Source: Actinomadura formosensis NBRC 14204 (GTDB lineage Bacteria > Actinomycetota > Actinomycetes > Streptosporangiales > Streptosporangiaceae). From it: 52,007 bases of DNA. Shown piece by piece: positions 42,208 through 49,702 of the stretch; the stretch's first letter is position 1; each line of letters starts with the position of its first letter. The notes under the pieces are model-generated. The model was not told where the DNA came from, did not search any database, and worked only from the letters and a program-made list of their open reading frames with translations. The DNA lies in NCBI RefSeq assembly GCF_001552155.1, contig NZ_BCQQ01000041.1, forward strand, positions 1 to 52,007. The letters are read 5' to 3'. Position numbers and translations under genes: made by a program.

Positions 42208-42918
42208 TCACATCCGGGTGAGGTCGGCCACGGCGGCCACCACGGCGTTCGTGTCGGCGAGGGTGGCGAGGACGGTGCCGGCGCCGGCGGCGCGGAGTTC
42301 GGCCTCGGTGGCGCTGCCGGTGGCGACGGCGATGATCGGGGAGCCGGCGATGCGGGCCGCCTGGACGTCGCGGGGCGAGTCGGCGATGTAGACGGCCGCG
42401 GACTCGGGGTAGGCGGTGCCGTGGCGTTCGCCGGCGCGGCCGCGGGCCAGTTCGAGGAGGGCGGCCTTGCTGTAAACGCCGTTCTCGTAGCCGCCCGCGT
42501 CGAGGTCGAGGGGGTCGGCGAGGCCCAGCTCGGTCACCTTCAGCACGGCGTTCGGCTGCACCGAGCCGGTGAGGACGGACTGGACGACGCCCGGGACGTG
42601 CGCGAGCGCCCGTACCGCCTCGCGGGCGCCGGCGAGGACCCGGCCGTGGGCGCGCAGGTCGGCGCGGCGGGCCGCGAACGCCTCGGTGAGCGCTTTCACG
42701 AAGGCGGGCAGGTGGTCGTCGGTGGTGACGACGTCGTTGAACGCGAGGGTCTCGAAGATGATCTCGGACTCGGTGCGGCCGGGGGTCGGGGCGAGCCGGA
42801 CGAGCGGCCGTCCGATGGTCCGCTGGAACGCCTCGGCGTAGGCGTCCCGGGTGACCCGCCCGACGTCGACCAGCGTGTGATCGATGTTCCACAGCACCAG
42901 GCGGTTCAGCGTCGACAT
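42208..42918 (-). CDS. HAD-superfamily hydrolase-like protein with altered motif I
   Basis: A 236-aa HAD protein. Motif I reads LVLWNIDHTLVD, so the usual nucleophilic Asp is Asn while the second Asp (general acid/base) is kept. Motif II is QSVLTGSVQPN, motif III around KAALLELARGR, and motif IV VYIADSPRDVQAARIAG. Without the nucleophile it may bind but not hydrolyse phosphate esters, unless Asn deamidates. Similar WN-ID members are, from memory, not rare in actinomycetes. ATG at 42918 gives MSTLNRLVLWN, with GGGAACGGG ahead of it. It lies between acetoacetyl-CoA synthetase and pruA on the same strand. Confidence 0.82.
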   Translation of the reverse strand: MSTLNRLVLWNIDHTLVDVGRVTRDAYAEAFQRTIGRPLVRLAPTPGRTESEIIFETLAFNDVVTTDDHLPAFVKALTEAFAARRADLRAHGRVLAGAREAVRALAHVPGVVQSVLTGSVQPNAVLKVTELGLADPLDLDAGGYENGVYSKAALLELARGRAGERHGTAYPESAAVYIADSPRDVQAARIAGSPIIAVATGSATEAELRAAGAGTVLATLADTNAVVAAVADLTRM

Positions 42919-43038
42919 CCCGTTCCCATGCGCGGTCGGAGGGGCGTGGGCGGGCACCGGTCCCGGTACCCGCGGCGGTCAAGCGAGCCTATCGTCCGGC
43001 CTGCCGCCCACGACCGCAACCGTCCGCGCGGGAGTGCG

Positions 43039-44670
43039 TCAGGGACCCATGTGGGGGTAGCGGTAGTCGGTCGGCGGGACGAAGGTCTCCTTGATGGAAC
43101 GGGCGCTCGTCCAGCGGGTGAGGTTGAAGACGGAGCCGGCCTTGTCGTTGGTGCCGGACGCGCGGGCCCCGCCGAACGGCTGCTGGCCGACGATCGAACC
43201 GGTCGGCTTGTCATTGATGTAGAAGTTGCCGGCGGCGAAGCGGAGCCGGTCGGTCGCCTCGGCGATGGCGGCGCGGTCGTCGGCGATGATCGCGCCGGTG
43301 AGGCCGTATTCGGACACGCTCTCCATCTGGGTGAGGACGGCGTGGTAGTCGCCGTCGTCGTAGACGTGCACGCCGAGGATCGGGCCGAAGTACTCGGTCG
43401 TGAAGATCTCGTCGGCCGGGTCGGACGACTCCAGGACCGTGGGCCGGACGAAGTAGCCGCGCGAGTCGTCCAGTTCGCCGCCCACCAGGATCTTCATGGT
43501 GTCGATGCCGCGGGCGCGTTCGATCGCGCGGCGGTGCTTGGCGAACGCGCGGGCGTCGATGACGGCGCCCATGAAGGCCGACAGGTCCTCGGCGACGTTG
43601 CCCATGGTGAGGGACTCGGCCTCGGCGCAGAACTCGTCGCGCATCCCGTCCCAGACCGAACGCGGTATGTAGGCGCGGGACGCGGCGGAGCACTTCTGCC
43701 CCTGGTATTCGAAGGCGCCGCGGACGAGGGCCGTCTTCAGCACGGCCGGGTCGGCGGACGGGTGCGCGACGACGAAGTCCTTGCCGCCGGTCTCGCCGAC
43801 GATCCGCGGATGGCCCCGGTAGCCGGTGATGTTCTCGCCGATCGCCCGCCAGAGGGTCTGGAACGTGCCGACGGACCCGGTGAAGTGCAGGCCGGCGAGG
43901 TCGCGATGGCGCAGCGCCACGCCGGAGACGGCCCGGCCGTTCCCGGTGACCATGTTGATCACGCCGGGCGGGAGGCCGGCGGCCTCCAGCAGCCGCATCG
44001 TGAAGTGCGCGGCGAGCTGCTGCGTCGGGGACGGTTTCCAGACCACGACGTTGCCCATCAGCGCGGGCGAGGTCGGCAGGTTCCCGGCGATCGCGGTGAA
44101 GTTGAACGGGGTGATGGCGAGGACGAACCCCTCCAGCGGACGGTACTCCATCCGGTTCCACACGCCCGGCGGCGACAGCGGCTGCTGCTCGTGGATCTGC
44201 CGCGCGTAGCCGGCGTTGAACCGCCAGAAGTCGATCAGCTCGCAGGCGGCGTCGATCTCGGCCTGCTGCACCGACTTGGACTGGCCGAGGATCGTCGCGG
44301 CGTTCAGCGTGGCCCGCCACGGCCCGGCGAGCAGTTCGGCGGCGCGCAGGAAGATCGCGGCGCGGTCCTCGAACGCCATGGCGCGCCACGCGGGCGCCGC
44401 CTCCCGCGCCGAGGCGATGGCCTCGGTCACGTCCGCCTCGGTGGCCTCGCCCATGCGGCCGAGGACGTGCGCGTGGTTGTGCGGCTCCACGACGTCGATC
44501 GGCGTGCCGGCGCCCATGCGCCGCTCGCCGCCGAGCGTCATCGTCAGCTCGGTCTGCGCCCCGCCGAGCTCCTTGATCCTGGCCTCCAGCGCGGCGCGCT
44601 CGCCGCTGCCCGGCGCATACCCCTTCACCGGCTCGTTCGCCGGTACCGGCACGGTGGTGACGGCGTCCAT
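43039..44670 (-). CDS. pruA: L-glutamate gamma-semialdehyde dehydrogenase (P5C dehydrogenase)
   Basis: A 543-aa aldehyde dehydrogenase that oxidises glutamate semialdehyde, from proline, to glutamate. It has ITPFNFTAIAGNLPTSPALMGN, the Glu region VGETGGKDFVV, catalytic Cys in FEYQGQKCSAASRAYI, and C-terminal QQPFGGARASGTNDKAGS, all of the PruA type; length is standard for the stand-alone form. ATG at 44670 follows AGGGAG; the open frame upstream runs antisense to other genes. No proline dehydrogenase gene is visible nearby. The product could feed the NAD-glutamate dehydrogenase in this window. Confidence 0.95.
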   Translation of the reverse strand: MDAVTTVPVPANEPVKGYAPGSGERAALEARIKELGGAQTELTMTLGGERRMGAGTPIDVVEPHNHAHVLGRMGEATEADVTEAIASAREAAPAWRAMAFEDRAAIFLRAAELLAGPWRATLNAATILGQSKSVQQAEIDAACELIDFWRFNAGYARQIHEQQPLSPPGVWNRMEYRPLEGFVLAITPFNFTAIAGNLPTSPALMGNVVVWKPSPTQQLAAHFTMRLLEAAGLPPGVINMVTGNGRAVSGVALRHRDLAGLHFTGSVGTFQTLWRAIGENITGYRGHPRIVGETGGKDFVVAHPSADPAVLKTALVRGAFEYQGQKCSAASRAYIPRSVWDGMRDEFCAEAESLTMGNVAEDLSAFMGAVIDARAFAKHRRAIERARGIDTMKILVGGELDDSRGYFVRPTVLESSDPADEIFTTEYFGPILGVHVYDDGDYHAVLTQMESVSEYGLTGAIIADDRAAIAEATDRLRFAAGNFYINDKPTGSIVGQQPFGGARASGTNDKAGSVFNLTRWTSARSIKETFVPPTDYRYPHMGP

Positions 44671-44801
44671 CTGGCGACTCCCTGCGATCCGACGGCGTTG
44701 TCGACGTGCCGAAGGACCTACCCGCCCACCCGCGAGCGAAATACCGGCCGCGCCGGCGTCATTGTGGGAGGCGACCCCACACCCTCGGCCAGGGCACTGG
44801 G

Positions 44802-45311
44802 CTAATCGAGCAGATGCGGGAGTTCCTGGGTGGCGTACCAGAGGAGTTCGTGGCCCTCGGCGCCGTCCACGGTGAAGCGGGCGTCCTCGTCGCCGGCGTC
44901 GGCGGCGGTGAGGGCGGCCACGGCGGCGGTGATGTCGGGGACGGCGGCGATGTCGTCCACGTGGCCGGAGGCGATCTTCTTCCAGGGGACGGGGGCGGAC
45001 AGTTCGACCAGGGAACGGTCGCCGTTCGCGGGGCCGGCGGCACCGCGGGGCCGGCCGGCCGCGGCGTCGGGCACCTCGGCGGCGAGCACGACCCGGCGGC
45101 GCGGGGCGGACGGGTCGGCGGCGAGCAGCCGGAGCGAGGCGCGGGCGGCGGCGGACATCGCCGCGTACTCCAGCTCCTCCAGGTCGCCGCTCGCGTACCA
45201 CTCGCGGAGCGCGGGCGTGACCGCGTGGGCGGCGAGCGGCGCGGGGCCGATCTCCCCCGCGGCGTGGACGCCGGCGAGGAGCGTGAGCGTGGACGGCAGG
45301 TAGACGCGCAT
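44802..45311 (-). CDS. DUF6912 family protein
   Basis: A 169-aa protein beginning MRVYLPSTLTLLAGVHAAGEIG, with HAVTPALREWYASGDLEELEYAAM and a C-terminal half ending GHELLWYATQELPHLLD. This start and the VTPALREWY text match the actinobacterial DUF6912 group as I remember it. No signal peptide, membrane helix or catalytic motif is visible, so it should be a soluble cytoplasmic protein of unknown function. It follows the HAD gene by 24 bases on the same strand and is probably co-transcribed with it. Confidence 0.75.
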   Translation of the reverse strand: MRVYLPSTLTLLAGVHAAGEIGPAPLAAHAVTPALREWYASGDLEELEYAAMSAAARASLRLLAADPSAPRRRVVLAAEVPDAAAGRPRGAAGPANGDRSLVELSAPVPWKKIASGHVDDIAAVPDITAAVAALTAADAGDEDARFTVDGAEGHELLWYATQELPHLLD

Positions 45312-45335
45312 GACGGTCAGCAGTCTGCCAGACCG

Positions 45336-45983
45336 TCAGGGCAGCAGGGCGAGGTCTCGCAGTTCGGCGATGGTGGTGTCGGGATCGGTGTGGTGGATGC
45401 CGCGGATGCCGAGTGCCTCGGCGGCGCGGATGTTGTGCTCGATGTCGTCGATGAACACGCATTCGGCGGCGTCCAGGCCGAGCAGGCCGAGGGCGTGCCG
45501 GAAGATCTGCTCGTCGGGCTTGCGCATGCCGACCTCGGCGGAGATCACGACGGCGTCGAAGAGGTCGGCGAACAGGTCGTGCGGGTACTCGTTGCCCCAC
45601 GAGTTGGACAGCAGCGCGGTGCGGTTCCCGGCGGCGCGGACGGAGCGGAGCGCGTCGTACATCGGCTCGACGGGGGTGAACGCGCCGAACATGCGGGCGA
45701 TGAGCCCGGTGGCCTCGACGGTGCCGCCGTCGACGGTGAGCAGTTCGGCGGCGAGGAGACGTTCGAACTCCCCGGTGGAGAGCGAGCCGTCCTCCAGCCC
45801 GTGGATCGGGTTCGTCCCGGCGCCGTCGTAGGCCTCCTTCACCCAGGCGCGCATCACGTTCTTGTAGTGCTCGGCATCGATGCGGTCGGCGGCGAGCCAG
45901 ACGGCGATGGCGTCGGCGAGCGGGGAGGTGAGGACGCCGCCCCAGTCGGTGATGACGGCTTTCACGGGTCGTTCGGAGGGCAC
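45336..45983 (-). CDS. HAD-IA family hydrolase
   Basis: A 215-aa phosphatase-like HAD. Motif I VITDWGGVLTSPL keeps the nucleophilic Asp, motif II is LLSNSWGN, motif III is GMRKPDEQIFRHAL with the Lys, and motif IV is CVFIDDIEHNIRAAEALG. The cap is the helical C1 type. It should hydrolyse a small phosphate ester; substrate unknown. GTG at 45983 precedes PSERPVKAVITDWGG. The longer open frame upstream runs antisense to an acyl-CoA dehydrogenase remnant and is unlikely to be translated. Confidence 0.87.
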   Translation of the reverse strand: MPSERPVKAVITDWGGVLTSPLADAIAVWLAADRIDAEHYKNVMRAWVKEAYDGAGTNPIHGLEDGSLSTGEFERLLAAELLTVDGGTVEATGLIARMFGAFTPVEPMYDALRSVRAAGNRTALLSNSWGNEYPHDLFADLFDAVVISAEVGMRKPDEQIFRHALGLLGLDAAECVFIDDIEHNIRAAEALGIRGIHHTDPDTTIAELRDLALLP

Positions 45984-45996
45984 CCCCCGATGGTAG

Positions 45997-46128
45997 GCGA
46001 TCCCGCCCAGATCAACCGAATCCCATTCTGCGTACACGTGGGTCCGCGCCATGCGGATCTTCGACGGCCCGGGCGAGGTGCACGTGCGCACCGTCGCCCG
46101 CGGGGAACTGCGCCGCTACGAGAACTGA
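45997..46128 (+). pseudogene. Remnant of an acyl-CoA dehydrogenase C-terminus
   Basis: Forward frame after a TAG at 45994. It reads a tail with AYTWVRAMRIFDGPGEVHVR then TVARGELRRYEN and TGA. This is the pattern that ends many acyl-CoA dehydrogenases (RxxRxxDGPDEVHxRxIAxxEL). Only about 43 codons remain, with no start or upstream domain, so the rest of the gene has been deleted or replaced. The following 46129-46248 has no gene that I can see. Confidence 0.55.
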
Positions 46129-46248
46129 CCGGCGCCGTGGCTCGCACGGCGCGGACCCCCCATCGGCCGGCGTCTCCCCCCGCCGGTCCGTCCCTTCCGG
46201 TGCGCCGGCCGCCCGCCGTCGCCCCCCGATTTCACCTGCACGGTCCTT

Positions 46249-47145
46249 TCAGGCGGACCTCAGCCTCTGCAGTGCCTCGCGGACGCCGCCGTCCGCCTCC
46301 TCCAGCACCGTCGTCGCCCGTGCCGCGGGCACCTCGCCGAGCAGCGAGACCAGCGCGACGCGCGTGTTCCCCCCCGCCTCGGCCAGCGCGTTCTCGCAGG
46401 TACGGGCGTCCATCCCCGTCGCCTCGGTGAGAATGCGCACCAGCCGGGCGCGCAGCTTGGAGTTCAGCGCGTTCACGCTGATCATCAGGTTGGAGTAGGT
46501 GCGCCCCATCCTGATCATCAGCGTGGTGGAGAAGGAGTTGAGCACGAGCTTGGTCGCCGTGCCCGCCTTCATCCGGGTGGAGCCGCTGATCACCTCGGGC
46601 CCGGTGGCGAGCCCGATGTGCACCTCCACCTCGTCCCCGTACGGCGTGTGCGGGTTGCAGCTGATCAGCGCCGTGCGCGCCCCGACCGCGGCGGAGGCGC
46701 GCAGCGCCCCCACCACGTACGGGGTGCGGCCGCTCGCCGCGATGCCGACGGCGATGTCGCCCGGCCGGACGTCGCGGGCGTCCCGGCGGCCGAGGTCGGT
46801 GTCGTCCTCGACGCCCGAGACCGCCTGGGACAGCGCGCCCGGCCCGCCGGCGTGGTGGGCCACCACCCGGCCCCAGATGCCGAACGTCGGCGGCAGCTCG
46901 GCGGCGTCGATCACCGCGAGCCGGCCGGACGTGCCGGCACCGAAGTAGTGCACGCGGCCCCCTGCGCGCAGGGAGTCGACGGCGAGGTCCACCAGCCGGG
47001 CGATCTCGGGCAGGACGGCGGCCACGACCGTCGGCACGGTCGCGTCCTCTGTGTTGATCAGGCGCAGCACCTCCATGGTCGGCAGCATGTCGACATCGAG
47101 GGTCCGGGGGTTCCGGCCCTCCGTGGGGAGCTCGCAATCGATCAC
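46249..47145 (-). CDS. murQ: N-acetylmuramic acid 6-phosphate etherase
   Basis: A 298-aa SIS-domain lyase that cleaves the lactyl ether of MurNAc-6-phosphate to give GlcNAc-6-phosphate and lactate during cell-wall recycling. The active region FGAGTSGRLAVIDAAELPPTFG contains the catalytic Glu, and ISGSTRMKAGTATKLVLNS is the second MurQ signature. The N-terminal TEGRNPRTLDVDMLPTMEVLRLIN is typical. Its ATG overlaps the stop of the MurR-type regulator by four bases, so they are coupled. A sugar kinase and NagZ-like lipoprotein are divergent from it. Confidence 0.96.
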   Translation of the reverse strand: MIDCELPTEGRNPRTLDVDMLPTMEVLRLINTEDATVPTVVAAVLPEIARLVDLAVDSLRAGGRVHYFGAGTSGRLAVIDAAELPPTFGIWGRVVAHHAGGPGALSQAVSGVEDDTDLGRRDARDVRPGDIAVGIAASGRTPYVVGALRASAAVGARTALISCNPHTPYGDEVEVHIGLATGPEVISGSTRMKAGTATKLVLNSFSTTLMIRMGRTYSNLMISVNALNSKLRARLVRILTEATGMDARTCENALAEAGGNTRVALVSLLGEVPAARATTVLEEADGGVREALQRLRSA

Positions 47146-48119
47146 CGACGCCTCCGGTCGGGTCGCACGGTCCGTCCGCGGACCGCCTCGTACGTGGCTT
47201 CCAGGGCCTTGCGGGTCGGCCCGTAGGTGCGCTGCGCCACTCCGACGAAGACGCAGTCGACCACCGTGAGCTGCGCCAGCCGGCTGGCGGTGGCGCCGGA
47301 GCGGAAGGTCGTCTCCCGCGCGGCCGTCGTCAGGATCAGGTCCGCCACCTCCGCTATCGGGGACTTGGGGAAGTTGGTGAGCGCCACGGTCGTGGCGCCC
47401 CTGGTCTTCGCGACCTCCAGCGCGTCGATGGTCTCCACCGTCGCGCCGGTGTGCGAGATGCCGATCGCCACGTCGCCGATCCCGAGGACGGCGGCGCTGG
47501 TCAGCATGATGTGCGCGTCCGACCAGGCCGAGCAGACCCGGCCGATGCGGTGCAGCTTCTGCTGGAAGTCGGCCGCGACGAACGCGCTGGCGCCGACGCC
47601 GTAGACGTCGACCCGGTCCGCGGCGACGACCGCGTCCACGACCTGTTCGAGCATCTTGATGTCGAGCTGGGAGGCGGTCTCCTCCACGGCGCGGGCGTCG
47701 GCGAACGTCACCTTCTCGACGATCTGCTCAAGGGAGTCGTCGGGGCTGATGTCGCTGCCGATGATCCGTCCGCCGGCGGCGCTCTGGGCGCGTCCCGCCT
47801 CGGTGGCGAGGGTCAGCCGCAGCTCCGGGTACCCGTGGAACCCGATCGCGCGGCAGAACCTGATGACGGTGGTCTCGGACGTGCCGCAGGTCTGGGCGAG
47901 CTCGGTGATGGTGGAGTTGGCGACCCCCTCGGGGTCTTCGATGACGCGTTGCGCGACTCGTCGCTCGGCGGGGGGCAGCGAGGGAAGCAGGGAGCGGACC
48001 CGCACCACGGTGCTCAGCGGTGTGGCGTCCCTGCCGGGCGCCGCCTCCTCCGGCGGCGCTCCGGGATCCCCCGTGATCCCCCGCTCAAGGCCCTGTTCGG
48101 GGCCGATGGGTTTCCTCAT
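47142..48119 (-). CDS. murR: MurR/RpiR family transcriptional regulator
   Basis: A 325-aa regulator. The N-terminal RpiR helix-turn-helix has NSTITELAQTCGTSETTVIRFCRAIGFHGYPELRL, and the C-terminal SIS domain has DVYGVGASAFVAADFQQKLHRIG and AIGISHTGATVETIDAL. RpiR proteins sense phosphosugars; beside murQ the ligand is probably MurNAc-6-phosphate. ATG at 48119 is used. AT-rich GTAAGAAAATTTCC upstream stands out in this GC-rich DNA and may hold its own operator and the divergent promoters for the kinase gene. Confidence 0.9.
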   Translation of the reverse strand: MRKPIGPEQGLERGITGDPGAPPEEAAPGRDATPLSTVVRVRSLLPSLPPAERRVAQRVIEDPEGVANSTITELAQTCGTSETTVIRFCRAIGFHGYPELRLTLATEAGRAQSAAGGRIIGSDISPDDSLEQIVEKVTFADARAVEETASQLDIKMLEQVVDAVVAADRVDVYGVGASAFVAADFQQKLHRIGRVCSAWSDAHIMLTSAAVLGIGDVAIGISHTGATVETIDALEVAKTRGATTVALTNFPKSPIAEVADLILTTAARETTFRSGATASRLAQLTVVDCVFVGVAQRTYGPTRKALEATYEAVRGRTVRPDRRRR

Positions 48120-48181
48120 GGAGGAAATTTTCTTACGTGCAGGATGTCCCGTCAACGGTAGAAAAGGCTACGGTCGCCCAT

Positions 48182-49435
48182 GTGTTGACCCATTTGGCCG
48201 GTCCTTACGTGGTCGGTATCGACGCGGGTGGCACGAAAACCCGCTGCGTCGTGCTGACGCTAGGGGGCGCCCTGGCCGGTTCCGGCACCGGCCCCGGGGC
48301 CAACCCCAACTCCGGAGGCGACACCGCGGGGGCGCTGACCACCGCCCTGCGGGAGGCGCTCGGGGACCTGGACCGTACCCACATCCTCACCGGCGTGTTC
48401 GGCATCGCCGGTGCCGGCTCCGCCGGCCGGCCCGCCGCCGTCACCGCGGCGCGGCAGGCCTGGCAGGCCGTCGGCCTGCGCGGCTCGCCCGCGGTGGTGA
48501 CCGATATCGCGGTGGCGTTCGCCGCCGGAACCAGCGAGCCCAAGGGCATCGTGGTGTTCTCCGGCACGGGCGCCGGCGCGGCGGTCATCAGCGACGGGAC
48601 GATCGTGCAGCGCGCGGACGGCTACGGCTGGCTCGTCGGGGACGAGGGTTCGGCGGTGTGGCTGGGGAAGGAGGCCGTCCGCGCGGCGCTCGCCGCCTAC
48701 GACGGCCGCGGCTCCCCGACCCTGCTCACCGATTCGGTCCCCCGGGCGCTGCTCGGCGCCACCGTGGTCGCGGAGATGGACGCGGAACGGCGAAGACCCC
48801 GCCGCCCGGGGGCGCTGGCCATGGCCGGCGCCCCTTCGTCGTCACCGGGCACCTCCGTGCTGCCGCAGGCCGCTTCGCTCACCTCCGGTGGGGCGCCCCC
48901 GAGCGGGGGCGGGACGGGTACCGCCGTGCTGCTCCCCGACGCCCCCTGTCCCCCATCCGGCGGCGGTCCGCCCGGCCACGCCGGGCATACCGGGCCGCCG
49001 GGCTCGCTGGGGCCGCCGGGCCACCCGGTGGCCCCCGATCCACCGGGGCATCCCGGACTGCCCGGGGCACCGCCGAATCCCCGGCTCGCCCAAGCGATCA
49101 TCAAGGAGGTGTACGGCCGCCCGCCCGCGGCCCTCGGCCGGCTCGGCCCGGTGGTCGCCGCCGCCGCGGCCGCCGGCGATCCGGTGGCCAGGCGCATCAC
49201 CGAGGAGGCCGCGCAGTGGCTGCTGCGCGACGTCGACGCGGTGCGCCCGGCCCTGCCCGACCCCGGCGCACCGGTCGTGATGCACGGCTCGGTGCTCCGT
49301 GAAGGCCCCGTCGCCGAGGCCGTCCGCAGCGGGCTGCGCGACCGCTTCGCCGAGGCGCCGCGCCGCGCCGGCGACGGAGCCGTCGGCGCGGCCGGGATGG
49401 CGCTGCGCCGTCTCGGCCACCCCCTGCCCGGCTGA
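48182..49435 (+). CDS. BadF/BadG-type sugar kinase (GlcNAc/MurNAc kinase-like) with collagen-like insert
   Basis: A 417-aa ASKHA kinase. The N-terminal phosphate loop is VVGIDAGGTKTRCVVL. GVFGIAGAGSAGRPAAV, VVTDIAVAFAAG, VVFSGTGAGAAVISDG and GWLVGDEGSAVWLGKEAV follow, all as in N-acetylglucosamine kinases and MurK. Between about residues 198 and 300 (roughly 48780-49080) an unexpected low-complexity block is rich in Gly-Pro-Pro, with stretches such as GPPGSLGPPGHP. After it the kinase resumes (RLAQAIIKEVYGRPPAALG). GTG at 48182 leaves room for a promoter; GTG at 48137 is also in frame. The divergent murQ and NagZ-like neighbours suggest phosphorylation of recycled GlcNAc or MurNAc. Confidence 0.85.
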   Translation: MLTHLAGPYVVGIDAGGTKTRCVVLTLGGALAGSGTGPGANPNSGGDTAGALTTALREALGDLDRTHILTGVFGIAGAGSAGRPAAVTAARQAWQAVGLRGSPAVVTDIAVAFAAGTSEPKGIVVFSGTGAGAAVISDGTIVQRADGYGWLVGDEGSAVWLGKEAVRAALAAYDGRGSPTLLTDSVPRALLGATVVAEMDAERRRPRRPGALAMAGAPSSSPGTSVLPQAASLTSGGAPPSGGGTGTAVLLPDAPCPPSGGGPPGHAGHTGPPGSLGPPGHPVAPDPPGHPGLPGAPPNPRLAQAIIKEVYGRPPAALGRLGPVVAAAAAAGDPVARRITEEAAQWLLRDVDAVRPALPDPGAPVVMHGSVLREGPVAEAVRSGLRDRFAEAPRRAGDGAVGAAGMALRRLGHPLPG

Positions 49436-49523
49436 GCCGTTCCGCCCGCGCGGAAGGCGACCCGGAACCCGGCCCGGCCGTCCATGGCCCGGCCGACCGG
49501 ACGGCATCACGGCCGTCCAGTGC

Positions 49524-49579
49524 ATCGCGATGGACCCCACAGGATCCGCAACGCCTGCGAGTCCGGGGTCCATCGTGAT
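49524..49579 (+). terminator. Long hairpin between sugar kinase and NagZ-like gene
   Basis: ATCGCGATGGACCCC and GGGGTCCATCGTGAT pair over 15 positions with one mismatch across a 26-base loop that can itself form a small stem (CCGCA/TGCG). It lies 88 bases after the kinase stop and 123 bases before the lipoprotein start. Terminator, processing site or leader control are all possible. Nothing else is seen in 49436-49702. Confidence 0.4.
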
Positions 49580-49702
49580 CAGTGTGACCACGGTGACACC
49601 AGAGCCACCCGAGATCGAGTCGACAGCGGACGGGGGAGCGGCTACCGTCGCGGGCGTCCGATGCGACCGAGGAACCGAGACCACGTCGGGGGGCCTGGTC
49701 AG

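Noticed and set aside
41095..44805. 1236-aa forward open frame
   Set aside because: Opposite acetoacetyl-CoA synthetase, HAD and pruA; Gly/Arg/Val-rich shadow with no domain.
44671..45600. N-terminal extension of pruA to 853 aa
   Set aside because: The extension is antisense-like, overlaps DUF6912 and a HAD gene on the same strand in another frame, and PruA has its normal length from 44670.
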